Of a stretch of 64,000 nucleotides of DNA, positions 26,842 through 36,250 are shown piece by piece; positions within the stretch are counted from its first letter, which is position 1; each line of letters opens with the position of its first letter. A program made the position numbers and the translations under genes. The notes under the pieces are model-generated. The model was given only the letters and a program-made list of their open reading frames with translations, ran no database searches and had not been told where the DNA came from. This stretch comes from RGIG9608 sp045612365 (lineage in GTDB: Bacteria > Bacteroidota > Bacteroidia > Bacteroidales > Paludibacteraceae). Where the stretch lies: assembly GCA_045612365.1 (NCBI GenBank), contig JAZKYY010000004.1, positions 62,001 through 126,000 of the forward strand, read 5' to 3'.

Positions 26842-27474
26842 ATGAAAAGAAGAGGAATTATAATTTCGATTTTCGTGTTGATGATTTTGCTTATTGATCA
26901 GATGAGTAAAATTTGGATAAAAACCACGATGACACTGGGCGAGGCGATTCGAGTGTTTGATTGGTTTCATATTCTTTTTATTGAGAATGACGGAATGGCT
27001 TTTGGAATGACGCTTGGTAGCAAACTTTTCTTAACTATTTTTCGTCTTCTGCTCATCGTTGTGCTTGTTTACTATGTAGTAAAACTTGTTCGGCAGAATT
27101 ATAAGTTGAGTTTTTTGCTTTGTTTGTCGCTGATTTTGGCAGGAGCAATGGGGAATTTGATTGACTGCTTGTTCTATGGCGTAATTTTTTCTGAAAGTAC
27201 GTTTTTTGATGTGGCAACACTTTCTTTCGCAGATGGCTATGCTCCATTATTTTATGGAAAGGTGGTGGATATGCTTTATTTTCCTTTGTTTACAATTCCC
27301 ACTTGGGTTCCATTTGTAGGTGGAGATATTTTCTTTAGTCCGGTGTTTAATTTTGCCGATTCGGCTATTACAGTTGGATTCGTCTGGCTTTTTCTTTTTC
27401 ATCGTGAAGATCTTAGTGTTACTCTAGATGAGGTATTCAAGAAAAAAAAGATTGAGGATGAGACAAAAAATTAA
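26842..27474 (+). CDS. lspA: Lipoprotein signal peptidase
   Basis: LspA removes signal peptides from diacylglyceryl-modified prolipoproteins in the inner membrane, serving the many lipoproteins encoded here. The 210-residue protein has four predicted transmembrane segments and the catalytic aspartates in VVDMLYFP and NFADSAIT, plus the early DQMSKIWI and ENDGMAFGM motifs. It is longer than E. coli LspA because of an insertion between membrane segments 3 and 4, as in other Bacteroidetes. The ATG at 26842 is chosen over an overlapping GTG. The next gene starts inside its last codons. Confidence 0.95.
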   Translation: MKRRGIIISIFVLMILLIDQMSKIWIKTTMTLGEAIRVFDWFHILFIENDGMAFGMTLGSKLFLTIFRLLLIVVLVYYVVKLVRQNYKLSFLLCLSLILAGAMGNLIDCLFYGVIFSESTFFDVATLSFADGYAPLFYGKVVDMLYFPLFTIPTWVPFVGGDIFFSPVFNFADSAITVGFVWLFLFHREDLSVTLDEVFKKKKIEDETKN

Positions 27475-27997
27475 TCTTTTTTTGTGCTTATTTCTTTTTA
27501 TGGTCGCGTGCCAAGAGAGAGATTTCGTCTTACTTGAAGAAGATGATTTGGCAAGTGTTATTGCTGAAATAAATATACTTGAAGCAATGTTTGATGACCA
27601 AAATATTCGAGATAAGAACGAGCGCACACTTTACTATCAGAGTGTGATGGATAAATATGGAATTTCGCACAATGATGTGCAAAAATCGGCAGCATATTAT
27701 TCAGAGAAGTCGGAAAAAATGGAAGAAATTTACTCTCTTTCGGAACAAAAAATAATCACTCTTACTGATAAAGTGAAAAGTTATGCTTTTCATCCAAAAG
27801 AAGATCCTAATTATGTACCAAAAGACACAACTACTTTGAATTGCGATTTTTGCCCATTCTTATTGCGTGATAGTAGTTTCTTTAGCCAAGAGGGGAATGT
27901 TCTTCTGTTATTTTACCACAAAAACACAGATTTTGATTCAGTTCCATTTTGGGTGAATCGTTCGCTTTTGCAATTTGCTTCGTCCTTAGGACAATAA
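27458..27997 (+). CDS. DUF4296 family lipoprotein
   Basis: A 179-residue lipoprotein (signal ending MVAC, cysteine at residue 17) whose first domain, with LASVIAEINILEAMFD and KYGISHNDVQKSAAYYSEKSEKMEEIY, fits DUF4296, a small helical envelope family of unknown function that commonly follows lspA in this order. The C-terminal part carries two cysteines (LNCDFCPF). The ATG at 27458 overlaps the last 17 bases of lspA, so the two are translated from one message. Confidence 0.85.
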   Translation: MRQKINLFLCLFLFMVACQERDFVLLEEDDLASVIAEINILEAMFDDQNIRDKNERTLYYQSVMDKYGISHNDVQKSAAYYSEKSEKMEEIYSLSEQKIITLTDKVKSYAFHPKEDPNYVPKDTTTLNCDFCPFLLRDSSFFSQEGNVLLLFYHKNTDFDSVPFWVNRSLLQFASSLGQ

Positions 27998-28001
27998 CTT
28001 T

Positions 28002-28994
28002 TTATAGTAACATAGTTAGATTAGTAAGCGTCAGTATCAGGCAGAAAAAACTGACTAGGTTGCGGGCAACCAACCAACGCATCAAAAACCAATCCATGTT
28101 GGCGGCTTTGTATTTTTCGAATTCTCCCATTGGTCCCATCCACCATTTTGGTTCAAGAGGAATCTCTTTTTTGTCGACAAATGCGGTTAGGGAATAAATC
28201 AAATATATAGCCATAGGTAGCAATAGTAGTGTTATTAATGAACTCCAATGGGTTATTCCTAAAATTGTGGAAATTACGATAATACAGAATGGAAGCAAGT
28301 TGAATAGGGCGGAGGCAATTAAAATAGGTCGACGATTTTTTAGTAATCGGGCAAGAGTCATTTTGTTTGATTTTTCGTCGGCAAACATATCCATGATGGC
28401 GTGAGAATAGAGAATATTAATTACCAAAAGTCCTACGCAGATAGAAACAATTAGGATACTTTGGTCAAAAACTTTGCTTGCAGCAAGTTGCATACCAATC
28501 ATCAGTAGAGGACCGAAAAGTATACCAATTAGCACTTCTCCTAATCCGTGATATCCTAACTTTAAAGGTTTTCCTGAATATTGTATTCCTAAAATCAGAC
28601 CTAAAATGGCAATCAATGCAATGTGCCAATCTCTAAAAAGAAGTACTATAAATCCACAAGTTCCTGCTATTGCCAAAAAACTGCACATTGCCATTAAGAG
28701 TTGTTTTTCGGTGGCCTCTCCAGAAAGTAGATAATGGCACTTGATATGTGCTTTCTTGCCAGAATCGGTGAGTTGTGAACGGATTTCGGTAGTTTTTTGT
28801 CTGTAGTCGAAAAAATCGTCGGCAAGGTTCATTCCCAAATGAGCAAAAACAACTCCTATAAGTGCAATAAGAGATAACCATAAAGAAAATTCTTCATATT
28901 TTGCTGCCATAGTTATGGCAAGAATAGCAGGTAGTAAACTTTGAGGTAAAGCAATAGAACGTGCATTTTTTATCCAAAAAAGGAGTTTTTTCAT
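28002..28994 (-). CDS. menA: UbiA-family prenyltransferase, probably MenA
   Basis: MenA attaches a polyprenyl chain to 1,4-dihydroxy-2-naphthoate in menaquinone synthesis. The 330-residue integral membrane protein has about eight hydrophobic segments and the two prenyl-diphosphate-binding acidic motifs: NLADDFFDYR in the first cytoplasmic loop and MDMFADEKSNKMT in the second. It could be another UbiA-family transferase; no other men gene is in the window. A TACCTTTG box on the minus strand (29025-29032) lies 30 bases upstream. Confidence 0.75.
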   Translation of the reverse strand: MKKLLFWIKNARSIALPQSLLPAILAITMAAKYEEFSLWLSLIALIGVVFAHLGMNLADDFFDYRQKTTEIRSQLTDSGKKAHIKCHYLLSGEATEKQLLMAMCSFLAIAGTCGFIVLLFRDWHIALIAILGLILGIQYSGKPLKLGYHGLGEVLIGILFGPLLMIGMQLAASKVFDQSILIVSICVGLLVINILYSHAIMDMFADEKSNKMTLARLLKNRRPILIASALFNLLPFCIIVISTILGITHWSSLITLLLLPMAIYLIYSLTAFVDKKEIPLEPKWWMGPMGEFEKYKAANMDWFLMRWLVARNLVSFFCLILTLTNLTMLL

Positions 28995-29084
28995 TGTACT
29001 TTAAGTGTTTAATTATGTGGTTGGCAAAGGTAATTATTTTGTTTTAACTCTTTTGAGTTTGTCGGCATTTTCACAAGTTTTCAT

Positions 29085-29092
29085 TATTTTTG
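29085..29092 (+). promoter_or_regulatory. -7 box TATTTTTG of slyD
   Basis: TATTTTTG lies 26 bases before the slyD start, with TTTG 23 bases further upstream (29058-29061), slightly wider than the usual spacing. Confidence 0.4.
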
Positions 29093-29118
29093 CCAAAGAA
29101 TTAAAAATATAACCAAAA

Positions 29119-29670
29119 ATGACAAAAAAATTTATTTCAACTACCTATAAATTGTATGTAGGAGAAGTTGGCCAAGAAGAGTTGATGGAAGAAACTGATC
29201 CAAGACAACCATTAATGTTTATTTCTGGCGTAGGAATGATGTTGCCAAAGTTTGAAGAACAACTTAATGATTTGAATGTAGGTGATACGTACGACTTTAA
29301 ATTGTTGTGTGCAGATGCTTACGGTGAATATGAACAAGAAAATATTATTGATTTGCCTCGTTCTGTATTTGAAAAAAATGGAGAACTAGATACGGAAATA
29401 GTTTTTAAGGGAAATGTGGTTCCTTTGATTGACTCGGAAGGAAATCAGTTGAACGCCGAGGTGGTAGAGGTGAAAAAAGAATCAATAACAGTAGACTTTA
29501 ATCATCCTTTGGCTGGAGAAGATTTACATTTTGTTGGTGAAATCTTAGATATTCACGAAGCAACAGAAGCAGATATTTCGCGTTTTGGAATGCATCAATG
29601 TGGCGGTTGTGGTTGTTCGGGAAGTGATTGCGGCGATTGTGGATGCGATAGTGGTTGCGGATGTCATTAA
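29119..29670 (+). CDS. slyD: FKBP-type peptidyl-prolyl isomerase SlyD with cysteine-rich tail
   Basis: SlyD is a cytoplasmic proline isomerase and chaperone. The 183-residue protein has the split FKBP domain (YKLYVGEVGQEELMEET, FISGVGMMLPKFEEQL, FNHPLAGEDLHF) surrounding an insert-in-flap segment, and ends in a metal-binding tail with nine cysteines alternating with glycine (HQCGGCGCSG, DCGDCGCDSGCGCH). In E. coli the comparable His-rich tail binds nickel for hydrogenase assembly; here it is cysteine-based, so a softer metal is likely. aroC begins 16 bases later. Confidence 0.93.
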   Translation: MTKKFISTTYKLYVGEVGQEELMEETDPRQPLMFISGVGMMLPKFEEQLNDLNVGDTYDFKLLCADAYGEYEQENIIDLPRSVFEKNGELDTEIVFKGNVVPLIDSEGNQLNAEVVEVKKESITVDFNHPLAGEDLHFVGEILDIHEATEADISRFGMHQCGGCGCSGSDCGDCGCDSGCGCH

Positions 29671-29686
29671 CTTTCTTTAAATGTAA

Positions 29687-30766
29687 ATGTCAAATTCGTT
29701 TGGAAAAATATTTAGGATAACAACTTTTGGAGAGTCTCACGGTGTGGCTCTTGGAGGAGTGATAGATGGTTTCCCGTCAGGAATTTTTGTAGATAAAGAA
29801 TTTATTCAGCAAGAATTGGATCGACGCCGACCTGGTCAATCATCAATTACCACGCTTCGAAAAGAGTCGGATAAGGTGCATATCCTTTCTGGTGTTTTTG
29901 AAGGAAAGTCTACTGGAACGCCTATTGGTTTTGTTATATACAATGAAAATCAACATTCACGTGACTATGACTCAATGAAGGATTGTTATCGACCCTCGCA
30001 TGCTGATTATGTATATGAACAGAAATATGGTAGGCGAGATTATAGAGGCGGGGGACGTTCGTCTGCTAGAGAAACAGTGTCAAGAGTTGTGGCAGGTGCT
30101 TTCGCAAAATTAGCTTTGCGACAAATAGGTGTGCAGATTTTTGCTTATACTTCTCAAATTGGTGCAATTGCCGTAGAAAACTCTTACAAGGATTTGGATT
30201 TTTCTCTCGTGGAAGAAAATGCAGTTCGTTGTCCTCATGTTGCAACTGCGGAGCGGATGATTCAACTTATTGAACAGGTCCGTTCCGAAGGAGATTCAAT
30301 AGGAGGAGTGGTTACTTGTGTTGTAAAAAACGTTCCTATTGGTTTAGGAGAACCTGTTTTTGATAAATTACAATCGCGTTTGGCTTCGGCAATGCTTTCG
30401 ATAAACGCTGCAAAAGGTTTTGATTACGGAAGTGGTTTTGCAAATCTTGAACTTAAGGGTTCGCAGGCGAATGATTCCTTTTGTATTTCTGATGAAAGAG
30501 TAACGACAAGAACAAATTTTTCAGGAGGAATTCAAGGGGGGATAACTAACGGGCAGGATATTTATTTTAGGGTTGCATTCAAACCAACAGCAACAATTTT
30601 CAAACCGCAACAAACAATAAATACTGAAGGGAAAGAAGTAGTATTGCAAGCAAAAGGTAGACATGATCCTTGCGTTGTGCCTCGTGCAGTGCCAATTGTG
30701 GAATCAATGGCAGCAATTACATTGCTTGATATGTTTTTGTTGAGTAAAAAAGATTACATTTTTTGA
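29687..30766 (+). CDS. aroC: Chorismate synthase
   Basis: AroC eliminates phosphate from EPSP to form chorismate, the branch point to aromatic amino acids and menaquinone. The 359-residue protein shows all family hallmarks: [37 protein letters not shown] and [13 protein letters not shown], with the GIQGGITNG loop and [10 protein letters not shown] segment that bind reduced FMN and substrate. The start at 29687 gives the canonical MSNSFG N-terminus. Its stop TGA overlaps the ATG of the lipid kinase. Confidence 0.97.
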   Translation: MSNSFGKIFRITTFGESHGVALGGVIDGFPSGIFVDKEFIQQELDRRRPGQSSITTLRKESDKVHILSGVFEGKSTGTPIGFVIYNENQHSRDYDSMKDCYRPSHADYVYEQKYGRRDYRGGGRSSARETVSRVVAGAFAKLALRQIGVQIFAYTSQIGAIAVENSYKDLDFSLVEENAVRCPHVATAERMIQLIEQVRSEGDSIGGVVTCVVKNVPIGLGEPVFDKLQSRLASAMLSINAAKGFDYGSGFANLELKGSQANDSFCISDERVTTRTNFSGGIQGGITNGQDIYFRVAFKPTATIFKPQQTINTEGKEVVLQAKGRHDPCVVPRAVPIVESMAAITLLDMFLLSKKDYIF

Positions 30767-31686
30767 TGAAAGATATAAAATGGAGAGCAATCCTTAATCC
30801 TTATGCGGGAGAGAAACGTTTGAAAAAGGATTTGAAAAAGATTCTCGCTTGTGCAGAAGGATTTGGTCTTAAAGTGGATTGGGTTTGGACTCAATATAAG
30901 GGACATGCATCAAAAATAGCACAAGAGAGTGTGGAAAATGGTTGCATGAATTTGTTGGTTTTTGGAGGTGACGGCACGTTGAATGAGGTTGTAAATGGAA
31001 TCTTTTGCTCTTCGATAGAAAATAAATCAGACGTTTGTATAGCTCTTGTACCTTACGGAACTGGTAACGATTGGGGACGTTTTTGGGGTATAGGTCGGAA
31101 TATAGAACAATCATTGGGTGTCTTAAAAAAAGGGAAAGAGCAACTTGTGGATGTAGGAAAAGCAACTCTTTCTGGCAAAACGTCATATTTTTTGAATGCC
31201 ATAGGAATGGGTTTTGATGCTCAGGTTTTAAAACTGGCGAGCACAATTAAAAATCATTTTTTGAAAGGAGGATGGATTTATTCTTTGGCTGTTTTTATAG
31301 CAGTTTTTATTCATAAATCTATTAAAATGTCCATTTTTTGCGACAAACAAAACGTGCTCAATGAGCGTGTTTATACCATAAGTGTAGGAAATGGGTGTTA
31401 CACTGGTGGAGGTCTTAAACAAACGCCAGATGCTTTGCCTAATGATGGATTTTTTCATGTAACCGTAGTGAAAAAGCTTTCTTTCAAAGCTATTGTTTTG
31501 GCGGTAAAGCATTTGTTTTTTGGTAATTTGCTCGATCATTCATGTGTAGAATCTTATAAAACAAAGAGGTTTGTTGTAAAATCCGATAAGTCTATTGAAA
31601 TTGAGGCTGATGGGGTACAACTTGAAGCGCATTCAGATATTGACGTTGAGGTAATTCCGAGTGCTTTGAGGTTTCTTATTCCATAG
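30766..31686 (+). CDS. Diacylglycerol kinase family lipid kinase
   Basis: A 306-residue protein of the YegS/DgkB lipid kinase family, which phosphorylates lipid alcohols such as diacylglycerol or sphingoid bases. It carries NPYAGEKR near the start, the nucleotide-binding FGGDGTLNEV motif, LVPYGTGNDWGR and the later GNGCYTGGG and EIEADG segments. The lipid substrate is uncertain; sphingolipid-making Bacteroidales use related enzymes for long-chain bases. It starts at the last base of aroC. Confidence 0.9.
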   Translation: MKDIKWRAILNPYAGEKRLKKDLKKILACAEGFGLKVDWVWTQYKGHASKIAQESVENGCMNLLVFGGDGTLNEVVNGIFCSSIENKSDVCIALVPYGTGNDWGRFWGIGRNIEQSLGVLKKGKEQLVDVGKATLSGKTSYFLNAIGMGFDAQVLKLASTIKNHFLKGGWIYSLAVFIAVFIHKSIKMSIFCDKQNVLNERVYTISVGNGCYTGGGLKQTPDALPNDGFFHVTVVKKLSFKAIVLAVKHLFFGNLLDHSCVESYKTKRFVVKSDKSIEIEADGVQLEAHSDIDVEVIPSALRFLIP

Positions 31687-31717
31687 AAAAAAGAGATTTA
31701 ATCTCATATAAATTTAT

Positions 31718-31725
31718 TATATTTG
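31718..31725 (+). promoter_or_regulatory. -7 box TATATTTG of dnaX
   Basis: TATATTTG lies 19 bases before the dnaX start; no clear TTG at the expected distance upstream. Confidence 0.4.
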
Positions 31726-31744
31726 CGATAAAAGTAAGAAATTT

Positions 31745-33451
31745 ATGGATTATATTGTTTCTGCAAGAAAATACAGACCTTCGACATTTCAAACTGTTGT
31801 TGGTCAAACAAACTTGACATCCACATTAAAAAATGCAATACTCACAAAGCATTTGGCTCATGCTTATTTGTTTTGTGGACCTCGTGGTGTTGGAAAAACT
31901 TCTTGTGCGCGTATTTTTGCAAAAGCAATTAATTGTCTTAATATAACCCCTAATGGGGAGCCATGTAATGAGTGTGATTCTTGTCGCGCTTTCAATGAAC
32001 AACATTCGTTTAATATACATGAACTCGATGCTGCTTCCAACAACTCTGTTGAGGATATTCGTAGTTTGACGGAGCAAGTTCGTATTCTTCCTCAGGTGGG
32101 AAAGTATAGTGTGTTTATCATTGATGAGGTTCATATGCTTTCTCAGGCTGCATTCAATGCTTTTTTGAAAACATTGGAAGAACCTCCCGCTCATGCTATC
32201 TTTATTTTAGCAACAACGGAAAAACATAAAGTTATTCCTACTATTTTGTCGCGTTGTCAGATCTATGATTTTAATAGAATAGGAATAAATGACATCGTAG
32301 AACACCTCTTTTTTGTGGCGAATAGCGAAAATGTTGTTGCAGAAAAACAAGCATTAAGTGTGATAGCCGAAAAAGCAGATGGAGGAATGCGTGATGCACT
32401 TTCTATTTTTGACCAAATAGTAAGTTTTTGCGGAACAAATATCACATACGATAAAGTTATTGAAAGTTTAAATGTACTTGATTATCAATACTACTTTAGT
32501 TTAGTTGAGAATTTTTATAAGGGAAATGTGTCTCAATCGCTATTGATTTTTGACGAAATCTTGAATAAAGGTTTTGATATGCAGCACTTTATAACAGGAT
32601 TGGCTCAGCATCTGCGCAATGTTATGGTAAGCTTTGATTCACAAACAACTCGTTTGTTGGAAGTGACCGATGAGGTTGCGCAACGTTATGTAGAACAATC
32701 TAGAGGTTGTGGTATAGCATTTATTTATAAAGCTTTGATGTTAATAAATGAATGTGATCTGGCATTTAGAACGAGTAGAAATAAACGACTTTTGATAGAA
32801 ATAACACTTATCAAATTGTGTCAGATTCAGCAACCAATGGTAGCTGCTGAAAAAAAAAATGAAATTTTGCCCATAAAAAATGAAATTCAGGAACAAGTTG
32901 AAAAAAAAATAGAAACACCTTTATCTCGCCCAGCAGCGCAACAAGTAGTTGAAAAACAGGAGGAGAGTCCAGTAAATAATACTCCGACTAAAACTCTCAA
33001 GCCAACAATTTCGATATCTACATCTGTTCCTAAAAATCCCGTTGAAAAGCAAGAACCTTTAGTAGAAAAAGATATAGCACAAAGAAATGATGATTATACA
33101 GAATCTTCTTTTTTGAGTGCTTGGGAAGGTTTTGCAACCAATGTGCAAGAAAGAAATGTATCTTTGAGCAGAACAATGTTAAAATCGTTGCCTAAAAAAC
33201 AAGGAGATGTGTATGTTGTTTTTACAGTTAATCAATTGCAACATAAGGAGATATTAGATAATAAGCAGGAGATTCTTGTCTTTTTGAGAAAGAAACTTTC
33301 CAATGATTTTGTCAATTTCTCGATAGAAATTAGTTTGGAGGAGGATAAAAATGGAACTTTTTATACTTCAGAAGAAAAATTAAACCAAATGGTAAAAGAA
33401 AATTCGGGTTTTTCTAAGTTGTGTTCTTTGATGGATTTGGAGTTGGATTGA
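31745..33451 (+). CDS. dnaX: DNA polymerase III subunits gamma and tau
   Basis: DnaX is the clamp-loader ATPase that also joins the two core polymerases. The 568-residue protein has the Walker A motif GPRGVGKTS (residues 45-53), four zinc-site cysteines (C64 and the CNECDSC group), Walker B IIDEVHML, the sensor-1 region ATTEKHKVIPTILSRCQ, and domain III to about 360. A Pro/Glu/Lys-rich linker follows and the last 120 residues form a tau-type C-terminal domain. No slippery A6/A7 frameshift site was verified; a run of nine A (32850s) in the linker could be one. Confidence 0.95.
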   Translation: MDYIVSARKYRPSTFQTVVGQTNLTSTLKNAILTKHLAHAYLFCGPRGVGKTSCARIFAKAINCLNITPNGEPCNECDSCRAFNEQHSFNIHELDAASNNSVEDIRSLTEQVRILPQVGKYSVFIIDEVHMLSQAAFNAFLKTLEEPPAHAIFILATTEKHKVIPTILSRCQIYDFNRIGINDIVEHLFFVANSENVVAEKQALSVIAEKADGGMRDALSIFDQIVSFCGTNITYDKVIESLNVLDYQYYFSLVENFYKGNVSQSLLIFDEILNKGFDMQHFITGLAQHLRNVMVSFDSQTTRLLEVTDEVAQRYVEQSRGCGIAFIYKALMLINECDLAFRTSRNKRLLIEITLIKLCQIQQPMVAAEKKNEILPIKNEIQEQVEKKIETPLSRPAAQQVVEKQEESPVNNTPTKTLKPTISISTSVPKNPVEKQEPLVEKDIAQRNDDYTESSFLSAWEGFATNVQERNVSLSRTMLKSLPKKQGDVYVVFTVNQLQHKEILDNKQEILVFLRKKLSNDFVNFSIEISLEEDKNGTFYTSEEKLNQMVKENSGFSKLCSLMDLELD

Positions 33452-33458
33452 TGTTATT

Positions 33459-36227
33459 ATGAAGAAGTTATTTTTGCTTGATGCTTACGCCTTGATATAT
33501 AGAGCTTATTATGCTTTGATGAGAGCTCCTAGAATTAATTCAAAAGGACTGAATACGTCTGCCATCTTTGGATTTCTAAATACATTGGAAGATGTTCTTA
33601 AACATGCTCAGCCAACTCATATTGCTGTTGTTTTTGATCCTTCGGGACCTACCTTTAGACATGAACTATTTGATGCTTATAAGGCACAAAGAGAAGAAAC
33701 TCCAGAAGATATAAAAAGATCAATTCCTTATATAAAAGAACTAATTGAAGGTTATCAAATTCCTGTGATTCAGGTAGCTGGTTTTGAAGCTGATGATGTT
33801 ATTGGGACGTTAGCAAAGCAGGCAGAAAAACAAGGCTTTGAGGTGTTTATGATGACACCGGATAAAGATTATGGACAATTGGTTTCTGACCAAATATTCA
33901 TTTACAAGCCACGTCATGGAAATGCAGGATTTGATACACTGGGAGTTGATGAGGTGCTGAAAAAATGGAATCTAAAAAATGTAAGTCAGGTTGTTGATTT
34001 ATTGGGTTTGATGGGAGATTCTTCTGATAATATTCCTGGGTGCCCTGGTGTTGGAGAAAAAACTGCGTTAAAACTGTTGGATGAATTTGGCTCCATAGAT
34101 AATTTGTTGCAGAATACGGACAGATTAAAAGGTGCTTTGAAAACGAAAATAGAGGAAAATATTGAGCAAATAAAACTTTCATATTTTCTTGCTACTATCA
34201 AGACAGATGTTCCTATTGTTTTTGAGGAAGATGCTTTTCTGAGAAAAGAGTCTAATAAAGAGAAATTGCTGGCTTTGTTTACAGAATTGGAGTTTCGTTC
34301 GTATATAAATAAAATGAATGGAGCGACTTCAGAAACTAAAAAAGAGAAGACCCAGATGCTTTCTCTTTTTGATGACGAATCTGTTTCTACTGAAGTAGAT
34401 ATGAATGAAACTCAATATTCGACGATAAATACAGTTCAGCATGATTACAAATTGATTCGTTCAGAAGAAGAAATAGATTGGTTGGTAAAGAAACTTTCAG
34501 AGCAAAAGATGTTTTGCTTTGATACCGAAACCACTTCGGTAGATGCGGTATGTGCTCAACTTGTAGGGCTCTCTTTTTCGGTAAGATCTCATGAGGCATT
34601 TTATGTTCCGATTCCTGAAAATCAAGAAGAGGCAAAAAGAATAGTTAGTAAGTTTAAGTCTGTTTTTGAAAATGCGTCAATAGAAAAAACGGGTCAAAAT
34701 CTCAAATATGATATTCTTGTTTTGCAGAATTATGGAGTGCAAGTTTCTGGAAATTTGTTTGATACGATGATTGCACATTATTTGCTCAATCCGGAATTGC
34801 GACATGGAATGGACTATTTAGCAGAAATTCTACTCAATTATCGAACAATTCATATCGAAGAGTTGATAGGCGTAAAGGGTAAAAATCAGCTTTCTATGAG
34901 AAATGTTTCTCTTGAAGCAATTTGTGATTATGCGGCAGAAGATGCTGATATTACATTGCAAATAAGGGAAAAATTGGAGCCAAAACTAAATAAAAATAAT
35001 TTGGAAAAATTGTTTTACGAAATAGAAATGCCTTTGGTGAAGGTCTTGGCTCAGATAGAAAGAAATGGTGTGTTGATTGATGATTTTGCTTTAGGACAAT
35101 CTTCTCAAATAATGACAAACTCGATTCTTAAAATAGAAAGGGAGATTCGTCAGATTGCTGGATATGAAGTAAATGTCAGTTCTCCCAAACAGATAGGGGA
35201 GTTGCTTTTTGATAAATTAAAGGTAGTTGATAAGCCTAAAAAAACAAAAACGGGCCAATATGTTACCGATGAAGAGACTCTAGAATCGTTGAAGAATAAA
35301 CATATTGTGGTTGAAAAAATTCTTTCTTATCGTGGATTGAAGAAACTTTTGAGCACTTATGTTGATGCTCTTCCAAAGTTAATAAATAACAAAACAGGAA
35401 GGATTCATACTTCATTCAATCAGGCAGTTACGGCAACAGGACGATTGAGCTCAAGTAATCCGAATTTGCAAAATATACCTATTAGAGATGAACAGGGAAA
35501 AGAGATTCGTAAAGCTTTTATTGCATCGGGAAATAATGTTTTTCTTAGTGCCGATTATTCTCAAGTAGAATTGCGTATAATGGCTCATTTGAGTAAAGAC
35601 GAAAGTATGATTCGTGCTTTTCAGAACGATCAAGATATTCATGCGGCTACGGCTGCAAATATTTACAAGGTTCCTATCGAGCAGGTTACTTCGGATATGC
35701 GTCGTAAGGCGAAAACGGCTAATTTTGGTATTATTTATGGTATTTCTGTTTTTGGACTTTCGGAGCGACTTTCTATATCTCGTCAAGAAGCAAAGGAACT
35801 GATTGATGGCTATTTTGAGGCTTTCCCGCAAGTGAAGGAGTATATGCAGAAATCTATTGAGGAGGCAAGAAAAAACGGTTTTGTAGAAACGATATTCCAT
35901 CGTAAGCGCTATCTTCCAGATATAAATTCTCGAAATGCAAATGTGAGAGGTTATGCAGAACGAAATGCAATAAATGCTCCCATTCAGGGTTCTGCAGCTG
36001 ATATTATAAAAGTGGCTATGGTGCGAATTGCAGATCGATTTGAGAAAGAAAATATCCAATCAAAAATGATACTTCAGGTGCACGACGAACTTAATTTTGA
36101 TGTTTGTAGTTGCGAATTGGAACAAGTTAAACAGATTATAAAGGAAGAGATGGAAAATGCATTTTCTCTTATTGTTCCACTAAAAACAGATATTGGTGTT
36201 GGTCAGAATTGGCTTGAAGCGCATTGA
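33459..36227 (+). CDS. polA: DNA polymerase I
   Basis: PolA fills gaps and removes RNA primers. The 922-residue protein contains three domains: a 5'-3' exonuclease (about 1-290, LLDAYALIYRAYYA, TPDKDYGQLV, GLMGDSSDNIPG), a 3'-5' proofreading exonuclease that looks intact (about 335-520, CFDTETTSVDA with both acidic residues), and the polymerase (about 540-922) with ATGRLSSSNPNLQNIP, DYSQVELRIMAHLS, KTANFGIIYG and the metal-binding QVHDELNFDV. It lies eight bases after dnaX. Confidence 0.97.
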   Translation: MKKLFLLDAYALIYRAYYALMRAPRINSKGLNTSAIFGFLNTLEDVLKHAQPTHIAVVFDPSGPTFRHELFDAYKAQREETPEDIKRSIPYIKELIEGYQIPVIQVAGFEADDVIGTLAKQAEKQGFEVFMMTPDKDYGQLVSDQIFIYKPRHGNAGFDTLGVDEVLKKWNLKNVSQVVDLLGLMGDSSDNIPGCPGVGEKTALKLLDEFGSIDNLLQNTDRLKGALKTKIEENIEQIKLSYFLATIKTDVPIVFEEDAFLRKESNKEKLLALFTELEFRSYINKMNGATSETKKEKTQMLSLFDDESVSTEVDMNETQYSTINTVQHDYKLIRSEEEIDWLVKKLSEQKMFCFDTETTSVDAVCAQLVGLSFSVRSHEAFYVPIPENQEEAKRIVSKFKSVFENASIEKTGQNLKYDILVLQNYGVQVSGNLFDTMIAHYLLNPELRHGMDYLAEILLNYRTIHIEELIGVKGKNQLSMRNVSLEAICDYAAEDADITLQIREKLEPKLNKNNLEKLFYEIEMPLVKVLAQIERNGVLIDDFALGQSSQIMTNSILKIEREIRQIAGYEVNVSSPKQIGELLFDKLKVVDKPKKTKTGQYVTDEETLESLKNKHIVVEKILSYRGLKKLLSTYVDALPKLINNKTGRIHTSFNQAVTATGRLSSSNPNLQNIPIRDEQGKEIRKAFIASGNNVFLSADYSQVELRIMAHLSKDESMIRAFQNDQDIHAATAANIYKVPIEQVTSDMRRKAKTANFGIIYGISVFGLSERLSISRQEAKELIDGYFEAFPQVKEYMQKSIEEARKNGFVETIFHRKRYLPDINSRNANVRGYAERNAINAPIQGSAADIIKVAMVRIADRFEKENIQSKMILQVHDELNFDVCSCELEQVKQIIKEEMENAFSLIVPLKTDIGVGQNWLEAH

Positions 36228-36250
36228 TAAATATTGTAAATTACGATTTT

